Positions 60,101-64,000 of a stretch of 64,000 nucleotides of DNA are shown here, one piece after another. The position numbers were made by a program, and so were the translations under genes. Position 1 is the first letter of the stretch. Each line of letters opens with the position of its first letter. Below the pieces are notes generated by a model. That model saw nothing but the letters and a program-made list of their open reading frames with translations. It was not told the DNA's origin and searched no databases. Source of the DNA: Patiria miniata (lineage: Eukaryota; Echinodermata; Asteroidea; Valvatida; Asterinidae); NCBI RefSeq assembly GCF_015706575.1, contig NW_024037072.1:27219162-27283161 (forward strand). Reading direction: 5' to 3'.

Positions 60101-62942
60101 TTCACAAGAGTGGACCTCAACATGTAGGTATTGTTTGTAAAGACCCGATTTTTACAGAGTAAGCAATAACAATGACCTTTATCAAGTCCAGTAAGTTAAG
60201 GGCCGAAGAGGAGAATCTCAAGGCCTGATTTCACCCCCTTGTTCCGTTCGATTGTATTGACAACGTCGATCATTAGATCGTTGCAGTGTTGCAGTGTTGC
60301 AATGCAGTGTTTTTAAACTAACGGTAAATGAAACATAATACATTCCCCGTCATGTACTATTATATAACCGACATACAGATCCTTGTCATTTGATTGGTGG
60401 AACTCACATCACGTGACATTCGTTATTGTTCCCATTCACGCCGCGGCTCAAAAAGTACTATCCGCCCATGGGGAATAGGAAATATACAAATATTGAGTGG
60501 ATCAGCGTGGAATGGAGGAATATTATCGCAAGGTAAAATCTTGACTTTTCCATTTCACGTGGTGAAGCCGAGTGAACTGAAAAAGTCCAGATTTTACCAA
60601 AACCTGGGTCGTAACACGGCCTGTCAAAGGCCGCCATGTTTGTTTGAACTGTTTGTCTCGCTATGATTTTCAAGATGGCGTACCCTGATAAAGGTCTATT
60701 TTCCATAACACCTCACCTACAGATTCTGTGTCTTGATTGGCCGAGAGCGAGTCACATGGCACTTTCTATTTTTGCTATCTTTCTGTGCACGGATAAAAGT
60801 ACTATACCCGTATCAACCAAAGTACTTTTGTTGATGCACCCTAACGTGGCGCGGCCCCCAACGTGGTGCACTTTGATTGTTTCGCCTGTAGCGCCAAGCT
60901 TGAGCAAAAGTTTTAACTGAAACTTCACATAAAATGAAATTACATCAAGTTCTAAACACTCCTGTTCATAAATTGCGAGTTTATTTACCCGTAACAAAGT
61001 TAGAAGAAACATGTATTAAGTGATTTTCCGATTTCATTTTCATGTGCAAAGTGAACCCTTTGAAAATGCCCCGAAACATAAGAAAATAATTCTCCGACAA
61101 ACATCTAGCTGGGTGTGTAAGTAGCGATAATAATTATTTATCAGAATTTATCAAGTTTACAGAAATTCTTCAATGTTATTTGGAATTTTCCGAGATTTAT
61201 TCAGGTGCGCCATTTAGGGAACACTCCGCCAATTTGTGCCCAATTTCCGGACGCCACCGTCGGATTTAATTTAGGATTAAATTATGAAACCGAAATTGCT
61301 CACAGAGGTTAAATAGCAAGCATTGTCAACAAAGAGGTTTGGCAACACTACACGAGGAAAGTCGGGTAAGCTTTGAAGTGCGCCACGTTAGGGAACACGA
61401 CTATGTACCATTAGCAACCAAAGTACTATATCCGTAGACTTGGCCAAGTCTGGGTTGCGCTCGGTCTGTGCCTTTAGTAAATCCACTCACAGCGCATATC
61501 GCATATGGTTGCAGACCAGTAAATAGGCCCCAAATTGCCTACGCCAGCCAAATCACGATTTGCATGCCCTCAAAATCTTCAGTATTTGAGAGTATTGTGG
61601 GCCATGAACTTGAGGGTTTGTAACAAATATGAGTGGAAGCCGTGCACAGGACTGGGAGCTTGCAGTTGTGTGTAATTTGGATATAATTTGGACCCTAAAA
61701 GTGCTCTATATTGCAATGGAGTGTAGCCATCGTTTTTCAAAATGGCGATGGGCTTCAGGACTATTTTTAGGGGTGATCATCTTCGGATGGAAATTTCTCC
61801 TAAAAGTCATCAGTTGACCCCCCGAAAATTGAAAAGAAAATGAAAGGTGATGAAATAAGCTTTTATTTGATGTGTGTCTCGAACACCTTGGAGAGTTGCA
61901 AGTATTTTTCCCGAATTTCTGAAGTGGGAGCATTTACCATTGGGGTCTATGGAAGTTTATTTACTGGTCTGCTACCATATGTCCTTACAATACATAACGC
62001 GCGCCCTCATGCGTCGAATCTGGACCTTCGTATTAAAAATGTACAAGTACATGATATTTTCAAGTGATGCAGAATTGCAAACTTTTGCACCACATGCTCT
62101 GCAAGACATGCACACACATGTACGTGTAATGCGCATGATGTACAATGTACATACAGTGTGTGCGCATTGTTATACGGCACTGAAGTGGAACGCGCGCTGA
62201 AGTGTACCTTGTCGGGCATCTGGAAAGACGTAAACTAAGTGATTTTGCTACTTTTTTTTAAGATACCGACTTAAAGCAATTCCGACTTGAGTCAAGTCTT
62301 CTATATGCGTGACGTGGTATTTTTGTGCACCTTGAGCGTTGCGTGTAGCGCGTATTTTCCAAAGAGAGCGCGCCACAGAGTAGGTTTTCGTGAAGGGATG
62401 GTTTGGAAGAGAGAAATACATTTTCCACCAATTTTGTATTGGAAATGAAGTTTATTTTAACTGTGTTCAGATTAAAATAATTTAAAATACTAAAACCAAG
62501 CAGAATCTGTGGGTGAAATGTTATAAAACAAATATTGAATGCTGTATCTCATGGTGAAGTAAAACTAACCTCCCTCGGTGATCCATGGAGCACTTTATTT
62601 TGGATCATCTCGGGATGCTAGTTTTACTACACCACTCAAAGCAATCAATATTTTGTATATCATTGTGATTTTCCACCGTGGTCAAATAGATATATGTTGC
62701 GTAAAAGGCTTAGTGGAAATGTTTGGCCAGGTTATTGATATATTTTATTGATCTTTTCAGTGATTTAGTTGGACGTTGGTATGCTACGTCAATAATAGTT
62801 GGGAAATCCACCAGTAAAGCAATGAATCAATGTGGATTCAGCTGCAAAGATCTGCAGCATGTGAAAAATACATTTAATTGTACATCGTGCTCTCAAGGTA
62901 CATATGGAGGAGTGTTTGGTGGGTGTAAGCCCTGCCCTCCAG
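30868..62942 (+). CDS. LRR-GCC2/GCC3 membrane receptor, copy 2 (5' part)
   Basis: Second copy of the receptor, with its first exon. Proposed exons: 30868-31094, 33195-33266, 34419-34490, 44213-44284, 45563-45634, 46094-46165, 46807-46887, 47545-47625, 49849-49920, 50639-50710, 57518-57661, 59020-59100, 59518-59589, 60070-60123 and 62761-62942. The large membrane exon lies beyond the window. All introns have AG/GT borders and the phase (2 through the LRRs) is consistent; no internal stop is seen in the joined frame. It starts with a signal peptide and LRR N-terminal cap and has about eleven exon-borne LRRs. Its introns are swollen by transposable elements to a total of more than 30 kb. Expression is uncertain because of the Polinton at its 5' end. 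Confidence 0.82.
32262..32345 (+). repeat. tRNA-like SINE head (second family)
   Basis: AGTGGCCTAGTGGATAG resembles a tRNA box A, and GGTTCGAGCCCAC, 40 bp on, a box B. The acceptor stem does not pair, so it is more likely the head of a tRNA-derived SINE than a tRNA gene. It differs in sequence from the SINE at 2,240. Confidence 0.5.
33195..33266 (+). CDS. Copy 2 LRR exon 2 (72 nt)
   Basis: Between ATATTTCAG and GTAAGTAT. Reads KLGQNRLTNIQKDDFKNL then TKLRY, a canonical LRR. Compared with the duplicate at 44,213 there are four nucleotide differences, all changing the amino acid (Gln/Lys, Lys/Gln, Arg/Leu, Tyr/His). Confidence 0.88.
34419..34490 (+). CDS. Copy 2 LRR exon 3 (72 nt)
   Basis: Between TTTGATAG and GTAAGTAG. 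Reads HLDDNQISYIQGASFLTL then NNLQT, a canonical LRR. Its duplicate at 45,563 differs at five bases: Ala/Gly, Thr/Pro, Thr/Val and one silent change. Confidence 0.88.
35282..35345. repeat. Two CCGAGTATACTCGGGATAGC palindromic motifs
   Basis: CGAATATACTCGGGATAGC near 35,282 and CCGAGTATACTCGGGATAGC near 35,326, separated by about 25 bp, each around the palindrome CCGAGTATACTCGG. Function unknown; probably the ends or core of a short interspersed element. Confidence 0.55.
35690..38160. repeat. Nested foldback-element cluster in intron
   Basis: At least three inverted-repeat pairs: 36,005-36,235 with 36,540-36,735 (about 200-bp arms containing GGGAGTTTAGTCCCCTTA and its reverse); 36,735-36,870 with 37,850-37,995 (AAAAAATGGCAAAGT... 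and reverse); and 35,730-35,900 with 38,050-38,160 plus 38,654-38,710 (TGAAGTTTCAGCTCAGC and reverse). Poly(C) tracts of 13-25 bases lie between. No transposase is coded, so these are non-autonomous foldback insertions stacked in one another. Confidence 0.75.
38161..38653. mobile_element. MITE with 9-bp target duplication inside another foldback
   Basis: 493 bp with about 33-bp TIRs (ATAGAGCTATATTAAATTAC at the left, its reverse complement at the right). Both sides are flanked by GTTGTCCAC (38,152-38,160 and 38,654-38,662). An 8-9-bp duplication fits Mutator-like or hAT-like insertion. It interrupts the right arm of the older foldback repeat, giving the order of events. Related internal sequence recurs at 38,795-39,130. 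Confidence 0.85.
38795..39130 (+). repeat. Direct repeat of the 38.2-kb MITE interior
   Basis: ATGGGCGCAT, TTTGTGCACAAACCTATGGA and CGTTTGTATTCCATACCGG recur in the same order as at 38,215-38,460. It is a second, partial member of the same family, without clear ends. Confidence 0.75.
39134..39375 (-). repeat. Inverted copy of the 1.13-kb dispersed repeat
   Basis: Reverse complement of 1,128-1,366, with landmarks CACCCCCTCACC, AGCGCGGCCACTGCGTGTAA and GGGACGTCGTTGTTAGGTAA. It directly follows the MITE-family segment ending near 39,130. Confidence 0.75.
39400..41750. other. Intronic stretch without recognised gene
   Basis: AT-rich, no exon with the receptor's phase-2 LRR signature. The motif TTCTTAAG recurs in both orientations (near 39,953, 40,088 and 40,126, and again at 42,384, 42,415, 42,537 and 42,569), with CTTCACTTAAAGCT at about 40,190 and 42,627. 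This suggests an old foldback element with its ends near those points. A minus-strand frame at 39,585-39,938 has no family signature. Confidence 0.4.
41757..42136. mobile_element. MITE family A, complete copy (TAA duplication)
   Basis: 380 bp with TIRs starting GGCCAAAAAAAA followed by GTCTCCGGTTTCTGGTATG. Both sides flanked by TAA (41,754-41,756 and 42,137-42,139). TIR and TAA duplication fit PIF/Harbinger-type MITEs. Two more members: 63,169-63,555 and a truncated 48,319-48,526. Confidence 0.9.
42640..42745 (+). repeat. 22-bp palindromic tandem repeat (CGCCCGGGCG)
   Basis: Five units of the type TTCGCCCGGGCGAAATAATAA in tandem, with substitutions. Each unit's core CGCCCGGGCG is a perfect palindrome. 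Confidence 0.9.
42936..43115 (+). repeat. 18-bp tandem repeat (CCATTGGTCCGAAGT)
   Basis: About ten units of CCATTGGTCCGAAGTAC/CCC with a degenerate middle. Open frames across it in several phases encode short repeating peptides and are artefacts. The GTCCGAAG core recalls the foldback array at 9,389-9,945. Confidence 0.9.
44213..44284 (+). CDS. Copy 2 LRR exon 4 (72 nt)
   Basis: Between ATATTTCAG and GTAAGTAT. Reads KLGQNRLTNIKKDDFKNL then TQLLH; duplicate of exon 2 with four replacement changes, three of them in the last seven residues. Confidence 0.88.
44870..45060. mobile_element. Foldback MITE (191 bp) in duplicated intron b
   Basis: GACCAAAGAGACTGTTACT and TCACGTGATTCGGGGCAAGC at the left are mirrored by GCTTGCCCCGAATCATGTGA and ACAGTGTCTTTGGTC at the right, about 40-bp TIRs. 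It is absent from the equivalent intron in block a, so it inserted after that duplication (or was lost from a). Confidence 0.8.
45563..45634 (+). CDS. Copy 2 LRR exon 5 (72 nt)
   Basis: Between TTTGATAG and GTAAGTAG. Reads HLDDNQISYIQGGSFLPL then NNLQV; duplicate of exon 3. Confidence 0.88.
46094..46165 (+). CDS. Copy 2 LRR exon 6 (72 nt)
   Basis: Between CACATAG and GTAAGTAC. Reads RLDSNRLKSFDSNMAEGL and onward. The LxxNxLxxF start is good, the second half is degenerate with no final Leu. Length and phase match its neighbours. Confidence 0.72.
46301..46561. mobile_element. hAT-like MITE (261 bp)
   Basis: TIRs CATGGGCGTCG and CGACGCCCATG. Flanks TTGACAAT (46,293-46,300) and CTGACAAT (46,562-46,569) form an 8-bp duplication with one mismatch, the size expected for hAT elements. 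The interior is full of poly(G)/poly(C) runs, including a C-run of about 18. Confidence 0.85.
46807..46887 (+). CDS. Copy 2 LRR exon 7 (81 nt)
   Basis: Between GATTAATTAAG and GTAAGTAT. Reads LYISLQDNGLTRLSPYTFGR and onward, an LRR lengthened by three residues. The polypyrimidine tract is poor, so usage is slightly less certain. Confidence 0.75.
47545..47625 (+). CDS. Copy 2 LRR exon 8 (81 nt)
   Basis: Between TGTGTTCAG and GTAAGTTA. Reads ELSNNTLSTIPSKLFYAYGK and onward, an LRR with a Lys-rich insertion near its end. Its counterpart in copy 1 would lie before the window. Confidence 0.8.
47857..48296. mobile_element. hAT-like MITE with poly(G)/poly(C) interior
   Basis: Left end CAGGCGCGGATCCAGG, right end CCTGGATCCGCCCCTG, a clear inverted pair of the CAGGGGCGGATCC type found in many animal hAT MITEs. 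TGCTG repeats on both sides. The interior holds G and C runs of up to about 28 and a (CA)n stretch, which are prone to assembly error. Confidence 0.7.
48319..48526. mobile_element. MITE family A, truncated copy
   Basis: Matches the right 55% of the 41,757 element, from CCAGAGAGGCCACATAAAGC to the terminal GGCC. The left end is missing. Confidence 0.85.
49020..49335. repeat. Foldback repeat with ~100-bp arms
   Basis: GCGCACACCAGCATGCATCA, AGACCGCTTGCGGATGCG and GGTGCGCGACGCCATG at 49,098-49,190 are mirrored at 49,235-49,335. A partial extra arm (GACCGCTTGCAGACGCG) sits at 48,910. A composite repeat resembling that at 8,455 follows to 49,690. Confidence 0.85.
49849..49920 (+). CDS. Copy 2 LRR exon 9 (72 nt)
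   Basis: Between ATAACAG and GTAAGTAG. Reads SFSNNNISEIAPDAFLG and onward; counterpart of 1,911-1,982. Confidence 0.87.
50178..50535 (-). repeat. tRNA-derived SINE, copy 2 counterpart
   Basis: Same SINE, orientation and intron position as 2,240-2,590, with a few substitutions and a longer G-run (8 against 4) near 50,361. Confidence 0.85.
50639..50710 (+). CDS. Copy 2 LRR exon 10 (72 nt)
   Basis: Between CTCTTGCAG and GTAAGTGAG; nucleotide-identical to 2,705-2,776. Confidence 0.88.
51695..52186 (-). CDS. Ngaro-like element: SGNH hydrolase domain
   Basis: 163 residues starting MGDSLVRWA (block I GDS), with MHVGTNDLV (block III) and RRDGVHLSPEGN (block V, DxxH). These are the catalytic blocks of SGNH/GDSL esterases. 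Such a domain follows the recombinase in some Ngaro elements. Substrate unknown. Treated as part of a fossil. Confidence 0.82.
   Translation of the reverse strand: MGDSLVRWAAYDMGIPVQWNGRSGARLNQLAYLLDGIGDVGIIVMHVGTNDLVQLNFYAIRHTLAFMLAECQERFPNTKLVWSCILPRLFYYGAQSQKSMEHIRRATNRWARSQCRRLGISVLDHPQFHWSAAHLYRRDGVHLSPEGNAAFRENLRSCILSLM
52247..53169 (-). pseudogene. Ngaro-like element: tyrosine recombinase
   Basis: N-terminal SAM-like segment (RNTHKAYNSGWNTFCGFL, STIATYVAGVS) and catalytic region with LRQSKTNQRG, HSFRMGAAS (H-x-x-R) and MGRWRSDALASYLRP (terminal Tyr). It would perform the integration step in place of a DDE integrase. Coding sequence lies in more than one frame; fossil. Confidence 0.85.
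53782..54231 (-). CDS. Ngaro-like element: RNase H domain
   Basis: LEFFTDAAASIGIGAYF (first Asp), IALLELYPVVVAILVWG (Glu) and VRFHSDNMAVVHMIN (second Asp) are the acidic active-site blocks of retroelement RNase H. It lies directly downstream of the reverse transcriptase on the minus strand, and the two were presumably one polyprotein. Confidence 0.85.
   Translation of the reverse strand: MRITNGAKLDLLMWLTFLRDYNGVTPLLKHEWESSATLEFFTDAAASIGIGAYFQGKWLQGRWRQGTSYTPSIALLELYPVVVAILVWGPILANHRVRFHSDNMAVVHMINGQSAQCEKCMHLKGIYIICFCCNFQKWMELGVGNIKQI
54249..55253 (-). CDS. Ngaro-like element: reverse transcriptase
   Basis: Fingers region QAGRIAGPFAHPPF and FRLIHHLSFPYGGSIND, motif A LAKSDIKSAFRLLPI, motif B LPMGCAMSCSLFEKFSS, and motif C HYLDDFWFVG with the YLDD catalytic pair. 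This is the DIRS/Ngaro-type reverse transcriptase pattern. It overlaps the upstream gag-like gene by 20 bases in another frame, which may be normal for the family. Confidence 0.9.
   Translation of the reverse strand: MLPTPIKLSVLHSLLCDYDNILDKAILLEGFSKGFSIGYSGPRIRRDSDCLQSASSNPDMVKLKLEKEIQAGRIAGPFAHPPFENLQCSPIGLVPKKEQGTFRLIHHLSFPYGGSINDFIDEEQCKVRYALFDEAVDLVVQAGKGAWLAKSDIKSAFRLLPITPLNYDLLGFKFKNQFYFDKCLPMGCAMSCSLFEKFSSFLEFSVRKMAKEGDVTHYLDDFWFVGPSRQSCQTRLDNFQALCGELCVPIATEKTEGPSQVLTYLGLEIDVNQWQVRVPPDKVAMLTTKVRAMLAKPKAELVQIQSLVGSLNFVCKAVSPGRAFIRRLIALSKG
55234..56325 (-). CDS. Ngaro-like element: gag-like protein with zinc knuckle
   Basis: 363 residues. The middle is helical (MDTWDKWVSAFHTFMAIYLV). 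A Cys/His cluster near residues 270-305 (CFAFNSPNGCKFVNCKYQHK, then CAACGRHGHGSPTC) combines a CCCH-like and a CCHC knuckle, as in gag-like proteins of DIRS/Ngaro elements. Likely RNA binding and particle assembly. Confidence 0.8.
   Translation of the reverse strand: MHFKWASSGFSSKPSGGRIAEAPLYNSARGIPIYSVASPPCPITATNDTHLYTVPWGMGNNVTSNVGSGLSAPLVNNLPGIAIDGVSGNPKPIPRVQSTSLIGGHVSQSLKDKIWRNEYVDMSLLFADSASEVLARSNKAEEVALVIENDKMFLRSNQVKTSRQKKMDTWDKWVSAFHTFMAIYLVKFPSRVNELLKYTEIVRTASVQFPGRSWRLYDEQFRLRLEAQPHKSWGELDVELWLTVASYEAAPAAFGGAPRAAPHTVTRLCFAFNSPNGCKFVNCKYQHKCAACGRHGHGSPTCRFPGVHTRLQTGGARGFSGKGYAHSVQQTALAGSQVDSAGTKKNAHALVTGKANFRAPNPN
56268..57053 (-). CDS. Ngaro-like element: basic Pro/Ala-rich first protein
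   Basis: 261 residues, opening with a strongly basic stretch (RGRPKRRPESVRPAPGPRKR), then low-complexity Ala/Gln/Pro with repeated APLDQAAQS units. No domain is recognised. It overlaps the start of the gag-like frame and is probably its N-terminal extension or a separate first ORF. Confidence 0.55.
   Translation of the reverse strand: MELRAIGAWGVRKDKDMPRGRPKRRPESVRPAPGPRKRACRSSSAPQRSSARQAAVHVAEIHGGPSVVRAPGQPATGISALSMPDEPRQTAASVPLTTEHQASMGMPSHYGYGQPSPLTQWAPLDQAAQSAPLDQAAQSAPVIDAARPVASTMLAAAYGATGGMAAGSSAAMPTVVQPLGLVGNQPAVFASTPQGQGSGEFRGVMGNSRSFPSAASLISTMGMMGEIPSRPRPIFTSPPSMTSCISSGQAVGFPPSQVGDE
57518..57661 (+). CDS. Copy 2 double LRR exon 11 (144 nt)
   Basis: Between TTTCTTTCAG and GTAAGATG, 82 bp after the retrotransposon's end; counterpart of 3,207-3,350. 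Confidence 0.88.
59020..59100 (+). CDS. Copy 2 LRR exon 12 (81 nt)
   Basis: Between TTATGGCAG and GTAAGTCT; counterpart of 5,164-5,244, first codon Gln instead of His. Confidence 0.75.
59518..59589 (+). CDS. Copy 2 LRR-like exon 13 with cysteines
   Basis: Between TTTTTCAG and GTAAGACA; counterpart of 5,664-5,735, same protein. Confidence 0.75.
60070..60123 (+). CDS. Copy 2 short linker exon 14 (54 nt)
   Basis: Between ATCTTCAG and GTAGGTAT. The donor differs from copy 1 (GTATGT) by one base, T to G at the fourth position; AGGT-type donors are tolerated, so splicing may be weaker but not necessarily lost. Confidence 0.62.
61500..61982. repeat. Foldback interspersed repeat, copy 2 counterpart
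   Basis: Same element as 7,650-8,128 with the same TIR pair around GCAGACCAGTAAATA. Confidence 0.6.
62761..62942 (+). CDS. Copy 2 GCC2/GCC3-type Cys-rich exon 15
   Basis: Between ATCTTTTCAG and GTATGTCT; counterpart of 8,941-9,122. All cysteines are kept, while four residues before and within the first half differ (Arg/Lys, His/Asp, Glu/Gln, Asn/His). Confidence 0.87.
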
Positions 62943-63168
62943 GTATGTCTTCCTATATTTTAGGATAGGCCTATGTTTCATATCTCTTTTACATTTGACA
63001 TCAAATAGTTCTTCAACATGAAGATCATTTAAGTTGACAATTGCTATTATTGCAATTGTCCAATGTCAAGAATTGCCCTGCAATGTACAACCACAGAAGG
63101 TTGATAACCGATGAAGCCAGCACCGTTTTTCAATATAACACGCACAAGCTGAAAAAATGAGATAGTAA

Positions 63169-63555
63169 GGCCAAAAAAAAAAGTCTCCGGTTTCTGGTAT
63201 GGAGCTTGTCCAAAAGTGGTGCGGCGACGCGGCTTTTTTTTTTTTTTACCTGACTTTTTTTTTTTTTACCTGACTTTTTTGCTCCAAATGTCGGCTGGTG
63301 ACTGCAAATGGTGCCCGACTAAACTTAGTGCAAATATATGGGAGTCCAGAGAGGCCACATAAAGCTTATTCTCGATCATAACCCCATCTAAAAACACGTT
63401 GAAATTGCGCTGCAGCAGAATTCCAGTCAAACCAGTGAGTTTGGCGGTTTTGAGACATCATCTTTCATTGAAAAAAAAACTTTTTTCATTTCGCCGACGC
63501 GCATGGCTACGGCGACGCGCGCGCATACCAGAAACCGGAGACTTTTTTTTTGGCC
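63169..63555. mobile_element. MITE family A, complete copy, copy 2 only
   Basis: 387 bp with the GGCCAAAA / TTTTGGCC ends of the 41,757 element and an internal duplication of TTTTTTTTACCTGAC. Left flank TAA, right flank GAA. The empty site is visible in copy 1 (GATAGTAACGGACAG at 9,341), so it inserted after the gene duplication. Confidence 0.9.
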
Positions 63556-63594
63556 GAACGGACAGACATTTAAAAAGTGACATAATACGGGAAC

Positions 63595-64000
63595 GGTAAT
63601 AGCCCGATTATCCGAAGGTTCGACAGTCCGAAGGTTCTCTAGGCCGAAGAGTCATTAGACCGAAGGTTCGTTAGTCCGAAGATTCGATAGTCCGGAGGTT
63701 CGATAGTCCGTAGGTTCGATAGTCCGTAGGTTCAGATAGTCCGTAGGGCCCATTATTCCGAAAATAGCATAAAGGTTATTTAATCTGAAGGCTAGGCTCA
63801 ATAGTCCGATTACACGATAGGATTCTACAGTCTGAATCGACAATAAGGTTCGATAGTCCGAATAGACGATAGGGTTCAGATTCGTCAGTCCGACAATTCG
63901 GACTATCGGACCTTCAAAACTAAATGTCATTAAACTATCGAACTATACTTTCGTAATAATGAACCTTTGGAATATTGAACCTTGTTTTCATTACGGACTG
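63595..64000. repeat. Foldback array of CCGAAGGTTCGATAGT units, copy 2, cut by window end
   Basis: Counterpart of 9,389-9,945. It has a few more or fewer units (an extra TCGATAGTCCG unit near 63,716 and near 63,850), showing unit-number drift since duplication. Confidence 0.8.

Overview
The window looks like genomic DNA of a marine invertebrate, plausibly an echinoderm or other invertebrate deuterostome, though the species cannot be named from sequence alone. Host genes are split by phase-2 GT-AG introns, introns are packed with foldback MITEs, tRNA-derived SINEs and poly(C)/poly(G) tracts, and two large virus-like or retro-like elements are present (a Polinton and a tyrosine-recombinase retrotransposon). 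Almost all host coding sequence belongs to one gene family: a leucine-rich-repeat (LRR) receptor in which most LRRs are carried by separate 72- or 81-nt exons, followed by a GCC2/GCC3 (ephrin-receptor-like) cysteine-rich region and a C-terminal multi-pass membrane module.

Layout. Positions 1-12,488 hold the 3' part of receptor gene copy 1 (LRR exons at 1,911-6,255, Cys-rich exon at 8,941, large membrane exon at 10,036-11,949, probable last exon at 12,340-12,488). Positions 12,490-15,277 are intergenic, with diverged tandem repeats. Positions 15,278-30,825 are a Polinton/Maverick with ~200-bp terminal inverted repeats (TIRs) and a 6-bp target duplication, carrying PolB, an integrase remnant, double-jelly-roll capsid, packaging ATPase, a TFIIB-like factor and several family-typical unknown proteins, plus striking hairpin arrays. 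It ends only 42 bp before the ATG of receptor gene copy 2, whose exons run from 30,868 to 62,942 and on past the window edge. Copy 2's introns carry an internal duplication of two LRR exons (33.2-34.5 kb against 44.2-45.6 kb), a nest of foldback elements (35.7-39.4 kb), several MITEs, and a 6.4-kb Ngaro-like retrotransposon on the minus strand (51,063-57,436).

Copies 1 and 2 are a tandem segmental duplication: about 1.5-9.75 kb matches 49.4-64 kb base for base with small differences. Insertions present in only one copy (MITE at 3,568 in copy 1; Ngaro-like element at 51 kb and MITE at 63,169 in copy 2) postdate the duplication, while the SINEs shared at 2.2/50.2 kb predate it. Hand comparison of duplicated LRR exons shows mostly amino-acid-changing differences, which would fit a diversifying recognition receptor. 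The least explained signals are the twelve 83-bp hairpin repeats and the convergent-gene hairpin inside the Polinton.
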